Assembly (NCBI RefSeq): GCF_001577305.1
Contig: NZ_CP014518.1
Coordinates: forward strand, 868,001 to 932,000
Length of the DNA stretch: 64,000 nucleotides
Source of the DNA: Sinomonas atrocyanea
GTDB taxonomy: Bacteria > Actinomycetota > Actinomycetes > Actinomycetales > Micrococcaceae
Direction of reading: 5' to 3'
Shown piece by piece: positions 32,468 through 41,542 of the stretch; position 1 is the first letter of the stretch; each line of letters opens with the position of its first letter. The position numbers were made by a program, and so were the translations under genes. The notes beneath the pieces were generated by a model. It was not told where the DNA came from, did no database searches, and was given only the letters and a program-made list of their open reading frames with translations.

Positions 32468-33655
32468 CTAGGGTGAAATTCCTCCTGGGGCGAGTATCCC
32501 GACCGAATGGTCAACGCTCGCGGGAGCGAAGACCTTCCGCATGACCAGCGCCGTCAGTCCACGGACCGCGCTGCGGTCATCCGGCGCTCCGGGCTCGATC
32601 AGAAGCCCGTCCGCGATCCTGTCGACGACATTCGCGAAGACCGTTTCGCGCACGCCGTCCACGAATGGCGGCAGGGATCCTATTCGTCCTCCGAGGACGA
32701 GGCGATGGGGATTGATCGTGGTCACCGTCGCATCCAGGGCGCTACCGAGCATCTTCGCCGCTGCATGAAGTGTCCGGCAGACTTCGGCGTCGCCTCCTTC
32801 TGCGGCCGAACGAATATCGTCAAGTGTGCGGCGACCGCTCCCACTGAGCCGTTCGGATATCGCAAGGCCCGAGCTGAATGCAGCCAGGCAGCCGTGGCGC
32901 CCACAACGGCAAAGGGGCCCGTCGGGCGCCACGCGGATATGGCCGATACTGCCCGCGGCGCCGTGCGCGCCCCTGAGGATCGATCCATCGACCACGATTC
33001 CGCAGCCGATTCCCGTGCCCACCTTGACGTAGACGAGAGTCTCATCATCGTTCGAGCGTTCACCGAGGCCGCCCGCCATGGCATCGTTCTCCACGACCAG
33101 GGGGACGTCCCATGCCCGGCCGACGGAGGTCACCACGGCATCCGAATCCCACTGGGGAACAGTCGTGGCGTGAACCACCCGTCCCGTGCCAGTCTCAACA
33201 GGGGCCGGGAGGCCCACCCCCACGCCGACGAGGATCTCGCTGTCATCCCCTTCCAGGAGCAGCGACCGCCCCACCTCGATCAACGGTGCCAGCACGGACT
33301 GGGCCGGAGCCGTGATGTCATGCCGCACCACGACCGAACGCAGCGGGGACCCGTCGGTGTCGGCGACGCTGACGGTAGCGCGAGTCTGTCCCAGCGCGAG
33401 CGTCAGAACGATTCGGCCGCGGTCGTCGAAGCGGATGTTCCGGGGCCGGCGCCCGACTTTCACGCCGAGGGACTCGGCCTCGTAGATATAGCCAGTTCGG
33501 GCAAGTGCGTCGAGGCGCTCGTACAGCGTCGCCCGGGACATGCCAGTGGCCGCGAGGAGCTCTTGGCGCGACAGGCCTCCGGCTGAACGGATGAGTTCCA
33601 GGATCCGGCCGTGCGAGGCCGCGACCCCGGCGCTCCCGGGCACTCCTTCGGACAT
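32468..33655 (-). CDS. ROK-family transcriptional repressor
   Basis: 395 aa from ATG 33655. N-terminal winged helix (LSRQELLAATGMSRATLYER, residues 29-48), followed by the ROK sugar-kinase fold: VETGTGRVVHATTVPQWDSD, VKVGTGIGCGIVVDGSILRG and the zinc-binding CRCGRHGCLAAF. The ATP-binding signature is weak, as in NagC/XylR regulators rather than kinases. It lies upstream of the ABC operon on the same strand and is probably its repressor, responding to an imported sugar or polyol. Confidence 0.85.
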   Translation of the reverse strand: MSEGVPGSAGVAASHGRILELIRSAGGLSRQELLAATGMSRATLYERLDALARTGYIYEAESLGVKVGRRPRNIRFDDRGRIVLTLALGQTRATVSVADTDGSPLRSVVVRHDITAPAQSVLAPLIEVGRSLLLEGDDSEILVGVGVGLPAPVETGTGRVVHATTVPQWDSDAVVTSVGRAWDVPLVVENDAMAGGLGERSNDDETLVYVKVGTGIGCGIVVDGSILRGAHGAAGSIGHIRVAPDGPLCRCGRHGCLAAFSSGLAISERLSGSGRRTLDDIRSAAEGGDAEVCRTLHAAAKMLGSALDATVTTINPHRLVLGGRIGSLPPFVDGVRETVFANVVDRIADGLLIEPGAPDDRSAVRGLTALVMRKVFAPASVDHSVGILAPGGISP

Positions 33656-34667
33656 GACACGCTCCGGTTGCCTCGGTTGCCGCTTCGATGGGATGCAAAC
33701 GGCGCCATCGAATTTTGTATAATGATCAGACGGAATGCGGAGACTGTCAACCCTTGTTGGCGCAACATGCTTCCCCCGGTGGGCTTGCGGAGCCCCGTGG
33801 CGGTCCGTGCATGATGCTCCCGGCGTTGACACAACTGATCCGACGTCCGCGGGCTTGTGGGGGCGGCACGGAAGGCCTTGCGCCGGACGGGGCTGCGGAA
33901 GCTCCTGGCCGCGGGGAGGGGTCCTCCCGGGCAAAGCTGGGGCGCCCTGGTTCCGGTCGAGTCTTCGATGCTGGCCAAGGACGGCCGCCATGTGGCGCCG
34001 GAGTCGGATGTGCATGCATCAGCGGCATCCTGGGGAATTGCGAAGCAGGCAACGATGCTGCTGGGCCGGCTCCAGTCGGCCAGCGACGATGTCCAGTGGC
34101 AGATGTAGGGACGACACGACGTCGGTGTGGTCGGGATGCTGGAGCGCTGGGTGTGCGGATGCCCCCGGGGCGAGGCCAGGATGGCCATCGGACCAGACAT
34201 CGAGTTCGGCGGGCAGTGGTTCCGGGACACGGGGCCTGCGCCGGGCGATCCCGCCGCACGATCCTGTCACAAGGCGGCCACCGCCATCGGCGGACCGAGT
34301 GTCTGCGGGAGCTTGAGCGGAACCGTTTGGTGGACCCACACCGGCCGATTTTGCGAGCGGGGGCACACGGAATCCGCGGATGCCGGAGGTTCGCGGGTGT
34401 GAAGGGGAGGCCGTTCCGGTCCCGATCGAGGGCCGAGCAGTTTCTCGTGGGCTGCCACCCCGGCAACATGGTCAACCTGCAGCCCATCCACGGCAGCGTG
34501 GGGCTTTTCGACATCGGAGGCCGAGTCCAAGTTCGTCGCTGTTCCCCGCCACCCGTCATTCCGGATCCCGGCTGGAGTCAATATTGACGTGCAAGCTCAA
34601 GGGCCTGTGCTCGTCTGGATGTGCCCGATAGAGGAACCGCTCGTGATCGGCCGACTGATTCGAGTTG

Positions 34668-34713
34668 GTGTCTCGAAACCTCGGTGTCTCGGAACGCATG
34701 CCATGCAAGACCT
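34668..34713. repeat. direct repeat, copy 2 (first copy at 23301)
   Basis: GTGTCTCGAAACCTCGGTGT then CTCGGAACGCATGCCATGCA. Same orientation and tandem GTCTCGnAAC structure as 23301-23345. An inverted GTTCCGAGAC lies 28 nt further at 34741-34750, completing a dyad arrangement. Confidence 0.65.
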
Positions 34714-35065
34714 GTCCCATCAAAGGTTTGGCACCGCTCTGTTCCGAGACCGGCTGAGCGGGACACATTGCTGAGACTTGCTGGGCTCGGAACTTCATCG
34801 AAGGTCCAGCAAGCTCGGGGAGTGGAGGGACGGGGATTTGATCGACCGATGCTAGGGCTCCGAGTGGTGCCGGTATCCATCTCCAGGGGCCGAAGGCCTC
34901 TGGCTGGCTTCACGCGCCGGCCCTACCTTCGAAGTGTGCTGGCCTGCCGCCTTCGGGATGGGGAGCTGGCACTCGGCGCCCCGTCTCGACCGCCCCCCAA
35001 AAGCCGGGGCGGGGCGACCGCCTCCATGGACCGAGAGTGCCGCAGGCAGGACCGCTCGCATGCCC

Positions 35066-35082
35066 GTCTCGTTAAAGGAACC
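35066..35082. repeat. 17-bp repeat GTCTCGTTAAAGGAACC, copy 1
   Basis: Identical to 51286-51302, same orientation, 16.2 kb apart. The reverse complement starts GGTTCCTTTAACGAGAC, which resembles a transposon terminal repeat; the CGAGAC end is shared with the other elements in the window. Confidence 0.6.
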
Positions 35083-35186
35083 ATTGCTCATACGACGCCT
35101 ACTGACCCCCGAATCGGGCGGGGTAAGTCATAGGCTTGTAGACCCCCGCGGGATGGCCTCATACACCTAGGCCTCGGCGGTTTGTG

Positions 35187-35855
35187 TCAGTCGAGGAGTT
35201 CGCTCAGGGCGAGGCTTGTCCTGTGGACGTGGTCGCGGGCGAGGCGTTCGGCAGCTGGGCCATCGGCGTTCTTGAGGGCTTCGATGATGGCGGCGTGCTC
35301 CTTCAGCGCGACTTCAGGTCGGCCCGGGGCTCGTGCCGAGATGTTGTTCCCGATCCGCATCTGGCCCAGGAGGTTGTCGGACACCGCAGCCAGCCTGCGG
35401 TTGCCTGAGCCGTGCCAGATCATCTGGTGGAAGGCGACATCGAGCTCGCCATAGGCGTCAAGGTCACCTTCGGCGACACAGGTCTGTTGTTGCCGGAGAA
35501 GGTCCTCCAGGCGGTCTACAAGACTTGCTCTGGATTCAGAATGGGCGGCGCGGCGGGAGGCTATGCCATCGAGTGCCTCCCGCAGCTCGTAGAGCTCCAG
35601 CATGTCCTCGCGCCCCAGCTGGGGAACGAAGTACCCACGATGCTCCTGAGCTTCGAGCATGCCCTGCCGTTCAAGCGCGGCGAGTGCCGTCCGGATGGGT
35701 GTCTGCGAGAGGCTCAGCCGGTCCGCTAGCGGCCGGACCGTCACCCGCTGGCCCGGCGCCAGCTCTCCAGACAGGATCAGTCCTCGGATCTGGCTGTACG
35801 CGACCGAAACGTAACTGCTCCCTCGGACCGGGGCCGCCTCTTCGTCTATCGCCAC
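35187..35855 (-). CDS. GntR-family regulator, FCD type
   Basis: 222 aa from GTG 35855. Winged helix at residues 15-75 (YSQIRGLILSGELAPGQRV, LSLSQTPIRTALAALERQG), then the all-helical FCD domain with DVAFHQMIW and conserved His residues (KEHAAIIEAL, RDHVHRT) that bind metal and a carboxylate ligand. It is divergent from the D-cysteine desulfhydrase cluster, sharing a 208-bp regulatory region, and so likely controls it. The ligand is probably an amino acid or organic acid. Confidence 0.9.
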   Translation of the reverse strand: MAIDEEAAPVRGSSYVSVAYSQIRGLILSGELAPGQRVTVRPLADRLSLSQTPIRTALAALERQGMLEAQEHRGYFVPQLGREDMLELYELREALDGIASRRAAHSESRASLVDRLEDLLRQQQTCVAEGDLDAYGELDVAFHQMIWHGSGNRRLAAVSDNLLGQMRIGNNISARAPGRPEVALKEHAAIIEALKNADGPAAERLARDHVHRTSLALSELLD

Positions 35856-35893
35856 TTCTCTCCCGCGTTCCAGAACTCAGGCTGAGCATACCC

Positions 35894-35946
35894 TTGACCT
35901 CCTGCCCGGCCTGATCTAGCTTCCTTTTAAATCGAAAATCAAATCT
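35894..35946 (+). promoter_or_regulatory. predicted promoter and AT-rich operator for the dcyD-like cluster
   Basis: TTGACC (35894-35899) and TAGCTT (35917-35922) are 17 bp apart, a fair sigma-70-type pair for the plus strand. Just downstream, TTTTAAATCGAAAATCAAAT at 35925 is a striking AT-rich island in GC-rich DNA and contains repeated AATCnAAA units. It lies where a GntR repressor would bind. Confidence 0.45.
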
Positions 35947-35978
35947 ACTGGCGCGGTCGAACCTGAAATCTGGTTTTC

Positions 35979-36022
35979 CCCGCTCGCCTGGATGGAGCGG
36001 GCTTTCTCTGCGTAGCCCGCTC
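35979..36022 (+). promoter_or_regulatory. mutually exclusive hairpins in the 5' leader
   Basis: Segment A CCCGCTC (35979-35985) can pair with B GAGCGGG (35995-36001). B extended, GAGCGGGCT (35995-36003), can instead pair with C AGCCCGCTC (36014-36022), 9 bp. A and C cannot both pair with B. This is the geometry of an attenuator or translational switch in the leader of the desulfhydrase gene; no T-run follows, so translation control is likelier. Confidence 0.4.
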
Positions 36023-36063
36023 GATCGTCCCTGCATCCTGAGTCTGATGAAGAGGAGCCTTCC

Positions 36064-37074
36064 ATGCAGCTTGCCCGTATTCCCCGACGGAGATACACTT
36101 CGGCCCCCACGCCGCTCGAGTTCCTGCCCCGGCTGAGCGAGCATCTCGGCGGTCCCCGCGTCTACGTCAAGCGTGATGACTTGTTGGGCCTGGCCTCGGG
36201 AGGGAACAAGACACGCAAGCTTGAGTTCCTCATGGCCGATGCGCTGGCGCAGGGCGCCGACACAATCATCACGACGGGAGCGGTCCAGTCCAACCACGCC
36301 CGGCTGACATTGGCAGCCGCGGTCAAGGAAGGTCTGAAGTGCCGGCTCCTGCTGGAGGAGCGCGTTCCCGGTTCCTACAAGCCCGAGGCCAGCGGGAACA
36401 ACTTGCTGTTCAGGCTGCTGGGGGCCGAACAGATCCGCGTCGTGCCCGGCGGCACCGATCTCATGCAAGCGATGCAGGAGATGGCCGACCAAGCCGGCAG
36501 CGAGGGCCGGGTGCCCTACATCATTCCGGGAGGCGGATCCAATGCCCTCGGCGCTCTGGGCTACATCTCCTGCGCCGAAGAGGTCCTGGAGCAGTCCTTC
36601 GAGAAGTCCCTGCCCATCGACCACGTGATCTGCGCCAGCGGGTCCGGCGGCACCCATGCGGGTCTGGTCGCGGGCTTCTACGGCAGCCACAGCGGTGTCC
36701 CCGTCACTGGCATCAGCGTGCGCGCCGAGAAGGTCGACCAGGAGGAGAAGCTGCATGTTCTCGCGAATGCGACGTCGAAGCTGGCAGGCGCCGAGCATGA
36801 GGTCCCGAGGGGAATGATCACCGTCCGGGACGATTTCGTCGGTCCTGGCTACTCCTTGCCCACAGCCGAGATGACCGCCGCTATCCAGACCTTCGCGCGG
36901 TTGGAGGGCATCCTGCTCGACCCCGTGTACACCGGCAAGGCCGCAGCTGGCCTCATCGGCCTCATCCAGGAGGGGGTCTTCGAGCCGCAGGACAATGTGC
37001 TGTTCGTGCACACCGGTGGCTCCCCGGCCCTCTATGCCTACCCCGACGAAGTCCTCGCAGGGGACCATGCCTGA
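36064..37074 (+). CDS. dcyD: D-cysteine desulfhydrase / ACC deaminase family PLP enzyme
   Basis: 336 aa, ATG 36064 preceded by AGAGGAG. VYVKRDDLLGLASGGNKTRKLEF carries the PLP Lys in GGNKTRK, followed by TTGAVQSNHARLTLAAA and the phosphate loop CASGSGGTHAGLVAGF. These are the signatures of D-cysteine desulfhydrase (D-Cys to pyruvate, H2S and ammonia) and of ACC deaminase; length fits. The neighbouring racemase and amidohydrolase suggest degradation of a D-amino acid or a related derivative. Exact substrate not resolved by sequence. Confidence 0.8.
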   Translation: MQLARIPRRRYTSAPTPLEFLPRLSEHLGGPRVYVKRDDLLGLASGGNKTRKLEFLMADALAQGADTIITTGAVQSNHARLTLAAAVKEGLKCRLLLEERVPGSYKPEASGNNLLFRLLGAEQIRVVPGGTDLMQAMQEMADQAGSEGRVPYIIPGGGSNALGALGYISCAEEVLEQSFEKSLPIDHVICASGSGGTHAGLVAGFYGSHSGVPVTGISVRAEKVDQEEKLHVLANATSKLAGAEHEVPRGMITVRDDFVGPGYSLPTAEMTAAIQTFARLEGILLDPVYTGKAAAGLIGLIQEGVFEPQDNVLFVHTGGSPALYAYPDEVLAGDHA

Positions 37075-37828
37075 GCGGCCCTCGCGGCTGGTAGGCATCC
37101 TCGGCGGGATGGGCCCTGCCGCGACGGTCGACTTCTACGACAAGCTGGTCCGGGCCACTCCGGCTCTCATCGACCAGGAACACCTGCGAATTGTCATCTG
37201 GGCGGACCCCACAGTGCCTAACCGGCAGGAGGCGCTCCTGTCCGGGGGGCAGGACCCGACGCCTTGGCTGGACGAGGGAGTGGGCCAGCTCCTCCGGTGC
37301 GGGGCTGAGATCCTCGTTGCGCCCTGCAATACCGTTCACGCCTACCTCCCCTCGGTGCTCAACGGCCGAGACGTGGAGTTCCTCAGCATCATCGAGGTGA
37401 CCATGGAGGAGGTCCAGAGGGCCGACTCCAATGACAGGGTGGGTCTGCTGGCCACCGATGGCGCCCTCGCCTCGGGCCTCTACCAATCAGCGCTGGGAGG
37501 CCTCGGAAGGGAGACGGTCCTGCCCTCTGGTTCGTCCCAGCAGGACCTGATGCGGCTGGTCCACGCGGTGAAGGCCGGGCGCACGGGTCCGGAGGAACGG
37601 CAGCAGGCCCACGGACTTCTCTCGCAGCTCCGGCGCCGCGGGGTCACGACGGTCATCGCCGGCTGTACTGAGATCTCCGTCCTGATTGCAGGGACAGTTG
37701 GTGACCTTAACATAGCCGACCCATCGCAGCTGCTGGCCGAGAAGACTGTGCGTCGGGCATACAGCCGGACCCCGACTGACCATGAGCTCCAGAACTCCGG
37801 GAAGGACGAGCATGAACTCCGCACCTAA
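37067..37828 (+). CDS. aspartate/glutamate racemase family protein
   Basis: 253 aa from ATG 37067, overlapping the preceding stop by 8 nt. GILGGMGPAATVDFYDKLV is the family N-terminus; catalytic Cys residues lie in LVAPCNTVHAYLP and IAGCTEISVLI. Cofactor-independent racemisation of Asp/Glu or a related amino acid is expected (RacX/YgeA type). Coupled with the desulfhydrase-like enzyme, it probably converts one enantiomer for catabolism. Confidence 0.9.
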   Translation: MPERPSRLVGILGGMGPAATVDFYDKLVRATPALIDQEHLRIVIWADPTVPNRQEALLSGGQDPTPWLDEGVGQLLRCGAEILVAPCNTVHAYLPSVLNGRDVEFLSIIEVTMEEVQRADSNDRVGLLATDGALASGLYQSALGGLGRETVLPSGSSQQDLMRLVHAVKAGRTGPEERQQAHGLLSQLRRRGVTTVIAGCTEISVLIAGTVGDLNIADPSQLLAEKTVRRAYSRTPTDHELQNSGKDEHELRT

Positions 37829-39095
37829 AGGTCTGCCCATGTCGGTGGTCGAGGTTCGCCGTGACTTCCACCGCTACCCAGAGGTGGGCTTCTGTGAATT
37901 CCGCACAGCCAGCCGGGCTGCGGGAATGCTGGCTGATCTGGGCTGGGAGGTTCAAACAGGTGCTGCGGTGATGGACCGCGCGAGCAGGCTCGGCGTTCCG
38001 CCCGATGACCAGCTCGAGGCGGCATGGTCCCGGGCGGCAGGCACCGGCGGAGATCCCCGCTTCCTGCCCGCGATGAAGGGAGGCATGACCGCTGTCAGGG
38101 CCACTTTGACCGGTGCCCGGCCCGGTCCTTCCGTTGCGCTTCGGGCAGACATGGACGCCCTTCCCCTCCAGGAGTCAAACGCCGAAGCCCACTCCCCGGC
38201 GCAAGAGGGATTTGCCTCCGAATGGGACGGCGTGATGCACGCCTGCGGCCATGACGGCCATCTTGCGATCGCGCTGGGACTGGCGGCCGAGCTGGCTGAG
38301 AACCGCGATTTCGCCGGATCGGTGACGTTGCTGCTGCAGCCTGCTGAGGAAGGTGGGCGGGGAGGTGCTGCTATGGCTGCGGCGCCGGGCCTCACCGACG
38401 GCATCGACCGGTTCTACGCATTACACCTGGGCATGGGGCTGCCAACAGGCGTCGTGTGTCCGCACATTTCGGGGCTGATGGCGAACTCGAAGCTGCGCGC
38501 CACCTTCGCAGGACTTTCTGCACACGCAGCGATGTCACCCGAACAGGGCCGCCATGCGCTCCTCGGCGCAGCCTCTGCCGCACTCGCTCTGCACACGCTG
38601 CCGCACTTCCCAGGACACGAGACCCGTGTAAACGTGGGAGCGCTCAACTCTGGTACGTCGAGCAACATAGTCCCTGACCGCGCGGAGATGCTACTGGAGA
38701 CCAGGGCCGACGAAGGCCGAGTCAACGAGGACCTCGAAGCCCGGGCGCGGACGGTGCTTGCGGGGGCTGCAGCAGCATATGGGCTCAGCGTGAACGTCGA
38801 GCTGGTCGGCGCAGTGACAACGGCCGCGAACGACCGCGAAGCCGAAGACCGGGTCGCCAGCGCCGCCCTGGCCGAGCAGTTGGAGCTCGTACCCTCGACC
38901 AACCGTGTGGCCAGCGACGACGCGACGGCATTCATGCGCCGAGTCACCGGCAACGGCGGGTCCAGCTGCTACTTCGCATTCGGCTCAGGCGACTACGGCC
39001 CCCACCACTCACCGACATTCGACATCGACGAGACCGCAATCCCCGGAGCAATCCGGCTCCTCACCCGCATGATCCGCTCCGAGAATGCGCACTGA
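37812..39095 (+). CDS. M20-family metallo-amidohydrolase
   Basis: 427 aa. Start ATG 37812 has AAGGA 7 nt upstream and overlaps the racemase end. MHACGHDGHLAIALGLA, LLLQPAEEGGRGG and FGSGDYGPHHSP are the metal-binding motifs of the amidohydrolase subgroup (IAA-amino-acid hydrolase, AbgA-like aminobenzoyl-glutamate hydrolase). The dimerisation insert is present (LRATFAGLSAHAA). It would release an amino acid from an N-acyl conjugate. Cluster context suggests the freed amino acid goes to the racemase and PLP enzyme. Confidence 0.9.
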   Translation: MNSAPKGLPMSVVEVRRDFHRYPEVGFCEFRTASRAAGMLADLGWEVQTGAAVMDRASRLGVPPDDQLEAAWSRAAGTGGDPRFLPAMKGGMTAVRATLTGARPGPSVALRADMDALPLQESNAEAHSPAQEGFASEWDGVMHACGHDGHLAIALGLAAELAENRDFAGSVTLLLQPAEEGGRGGAAMAAAPGLTDGIDRFYALHLGMGLPTGVVCPHISGLMANSKLRATFAGLSAHAAMSPEQGRHALLGAASAALALHTLPHFPGHETRVNVGALNSGTSSNIVPDRAEMLLETRADEGRVNEDLEARARTVLAGAAAAYGLSVNVELVGAVTTAANDREAEDRVASAALAEQLELVPSTNRVASDDATAFMRRVTGNGGSSCYFAFGSGDYGPHHSPTFDIDETAIPGAIRLLTRMIRSENAH

Positions 39096-39153
39096 GCCTC
39101 ACATTAGCCAGCCACTCCGATCACCCTTCATCCGTTCTCAAAGGAGATGACCG

Positions 39154-39414
39154 ATGACGAATCAGACCCGGCCCGACATCAAGCCTGAGCGAACCGTTCC
39201 GCGGCCTCGGCGCCACTTGATCCTGCTGGCGATCCCCTACCTCTGGTCAATCGCGGCCATACCCGCTGTCGGAACCACCCACGCGGCCCCCGCCGGAGTT
39301 CCCCTGCTGCTGTGGTGGATGCTCGCCGGCGTGTTAGTCACGACAGGGGTGCTCGCGATCGTGTGGCGCATCGATGAGCGACGCGAGCCCAAGGCCGGGG
39401 GGGCCGACGAGTGA
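39154..39414 (+). CDS. DUF3311 small membrane protein (SSS symporter partner)
   Basis: 86 aa. Two hydrophobic helices, LILLAIPYLWSIAAIPAVG and VPLLLWWMLAGVLVTTGVLA, with short polar ends: the DUF3311 pattern. Such genes sit directly before sodium:solute symporter genes, as here, where its stop overlaps the symporter start (GTGA). Probably needed for assembly or function of the transporter. AAAGGAG precedes the ATG. Confidence 0.85.
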   Translation: MTNQTRPDIKPERTVPRPRRHLILLAIPYLWSIAAIPAVGTTHAAPAGVPLLLWWMLAGVLVTTGVLAIVWRIDERREPKAGGADE

Positions 39415-40943
39415 GCCTCGCCATCGGGATCGGCGTCTTCATCGTTGCGGCGACCGCAGGGAGCACCGTCTTCATGTCCAGGCGGCGCGGCCGGATGGAC
39501 ATGAAGGAGTGGGCGGTCGGCGGTCGCAGCTTCGGGGGAATGCTGCTGTGGTTCCTCTCCGCCGGCGAAATCTACACGACGTTTGCCCTGCTCGGCGCAG
39601 CCGGCTGGGCATACCAGCACGGTGCGCCGGGCTTCTACATCATTGCCAACGCGCCCCTGGGCTACGTGCTCGGCTACTGGCTCCTGCCGCGCATCTGGCG
39701 CGCCGGACGGGACCACGGCGTCATGTCCCAAGGCGACTACATACTGGCAAGGTTCGACAAGCGCTGGCTCGCCGCGCTGGTCTCGGCCATCGGCATCTTG
39801 GCCCTCATTCCGTATGTCCAGGTCCAGCTGACGGGCCTGGCGGCAATCACCAGGGTGCTCTTCGCTGGGAAGATCGACAACAGCGCCGCCGTCGTGGCCG
39901 GCGCCCTGGTACTGCTGGTGTTCACCTTCACCGCAGGGATCCGCTCTTCCGCATTCGCCTCGATCGTCAAGGACACGCTCGTCATCATCCTTCTCGTTGC
40001 CGTGGTCGCCACTATCGGGATCGCGACAGGCCTCGGCGGCATCGGAGACATCCTGAATCGGATGTCCGCCCAGCACCCGGCTTATGCAGCGCTGCCGGGC
40101 CTGCGCCCTCAAGCCCACTACACCGTCTGGTGGTACATGTCCGCGCTGATCATGACAAATGTCGGCTACTGGATGTGGCCCCACTCGTTCCAGGCCAACC
40201 TGACGGCACGAAGCGAACGAACCATCCGCAGGAATGCAGTCCTGCAGCCCCTGTACACGCTCTCCTACTTCTTCGTCTTCCTCATCGGCTTCGCCGCGCT
40301 CCTCACGCTGCCCAAGCTGAAGGACTCCAACGAGGCCCTCGTAGCCGTGATCGCGCACTCCTACCCGGCATGGTTCGTCGGATTGGCAGCAGGGACCGCC
40401 GCCCTCGTCGCTGTAGTGCCCTCCACCGTCATGCTCCTCACTGTCGGCACGACCTTCGCCAGGAACATCTACAGGCCGGCGGCAGACCTCTCCGACCGCC
40501 ACCGCTTGGTGACGGCACGCGTCGGCACCCTTCTCGCAGTGCTGGCCGCAGCATTGCTCGCGGTGAACTCGAACCAGACCATCATCGCGCTGCTGCTCGT
40601 CGCGTACAGCGGCATCGCCCAGATCGGTCCAGGCATGCTCGCATCCCTCCTCTGGCGCAAGGTGAGCGCATGGGGGATGGCCATCGGCTCAATCACTGGG
40701 CTGCTCATCGTCGGGATTCCTGCAGTGAAGGGCTGGTGGGCCACCTTCTCCAGCATGGACGTGGGAATACTCGCACTCGCCGTCAACACTGCCTTGATGA
40801 TCGGCATCAGCGTGCTCACCCCGGCTCCGCCCGCCGCCGCGGTACGCGTGGGCGTCCCGGACGCACCGCTGAATGATTCACGGCGACGTGAAGAAGGAGA
40901 TGTCAGCGAGCTGACTGAAACACTCCGGGGCCGCTCCGAGTAG
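39411..40943 (+). CDS. sodium:solute symporter (SSS family)
   Basis: 510 aa from GTG 39411. About 13 hydrophobic segments. Early motif MDMKEWAVGGRSFGGMLLWF, then ITRVLFAGKIDN and FTAGIRSSAFASIVKDTLV, are typical of the MctP-like SSS branch. It imports a small organic acid, amino acid or conjugate with Na+. As the last gene of the desulfhydrase-racemase-amidohydrolase unit it likely imports their substrate. The C-terminal tail is charged. Confidence 0.9.
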   Translation: MSLAIGIGVFIVAATAGSTVFMSRRRGRMDMKEWAVGGRSFGGMLLWFLSAGEIYTTFALLGAAGWAYQHGAPGFYIIANAPLGYVLGYWLLPRIWRAGRDHGVMSQGDYILARFDKRWLAALVSAIGILALIPYVQVQLTGLAAITRVLFAGKIDNSAAVVAGALVLLVFTFTAGIRSSAFASIVKDTLVIILLVAVVATIGIATGLGGIGDILNRMSAQHPAYAALPGLRPQAHYTVWWYMSALIMTNVGYWMWPHSFQANLTARSERTIRRNAVLQPLYTLSYFFVFLIGFAALLTLPKLKDSNEALVAVIAHSYPAWFVGLAAGTAALVAVVPSTVMLLTVGTTFARNIYRPAADLSDRHRLVTARVGTLLAVLAAALLAVNSNQTIIALLLVAYSGIAQIGPGMLASLLWRKVSAWGMAIGSITGLLIVGIPAVKGWWATFSSMDVGILALAVNTALMIGISVLTPAPPAAAVRVGVPDAPLNDSRRREEGDVSELTETLRGRSE

Positions 40944-41542
40944 CAACGAAGAGCTCTGGGGGCTTGACCCTGTGGCGCCGACACGCTCGAATCCCGGGGG
41001 AGGAGAGACGATCCCCTTCTGGCAGGGAAGAGCTGCCCGGATGAGTCCCGCCGCGACGCGATTGCGCTGCATGGGGAACAGAAGGGCTGACTACCGCGGG
41101 GATCGCCGCGGGACCGCGGCCGTGCTCGCCTCGGCGGTAGATGAGCTGGCGCGGTTGCGGGTCGAGAACGTCGGCTTGTGTACACGTGTGCACAGACGCT
41201 GCAGACGGAGAAGGACCATCCTGTGTGCGGCGGAGTATTTCGTGGCGGCGACGAACTGGCAAGCCGCTTCCAGTTCGTCGCTGGCCACCGGGACGCCTAC
41301 TCCGTGACGTGGCTGTGCGAGGCTCCGTGAGGTTACGAGGCTCATGCACGAACCCGGCATCGCCGGTTTCTGATGCGCCTTCGGGCCCCACCACGATCCC
41401 CGAATCCGCGGGAACGCCGTGTCGAACTTCTTCTGGCTAAACTTCACTCAATGCAGAAGCAGCGCTCGAACCGTGGCCGATCTCGGCGGCGCCGTCTGGA
41501 GTCGTTCCATGCGACCCTCCAAGGTAAGGCCCGGGCGCGTAC
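40944..41542. other. intergenic region, possible IS3 OrfA remnant
   Basis: About 600 bp between the symporter and the convergent kinase gene. Around 41137-41255 the plus strand gives DELARLRVENVGL and later RRRRTILCAAEYFVAAT, loosely like the C-terminal coiled coil of IS3-type OrfA (ENxxLRxxxxILKxAxAxFA). The frame has no start and is degenerate. The rest shows nothing I can identify. Confidence 0.35.

Larger units (their letters stand above)
33656..35186. other. 1.5-kb region without a clear gene; holds recombination-type repeats
   Basis: The first 120 bp form the ROK promoter region: TTGACA on the minus strand at 33750-33745 and an AT-rich TATAAT-like stretch near 33718. From about 33800 to 35180 no frame gives recognisable protein; the sequence looks like decayed DNA. 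It contains the second copy of the long direct repeat (34668), an inverted GTTCCGAGAC (34741-34750) and a GTCTCGTTAAAGGAACC element (35066). Confidence 0.5.

Noticed and set aside
33747..34559. 270-codon minus-strand frame in the repeat-bearing gap
   Set aside because: Pro/Arg/Ser-rich with no domain; competing frames are equally long, as expected of non-coding GC-rich DNA.
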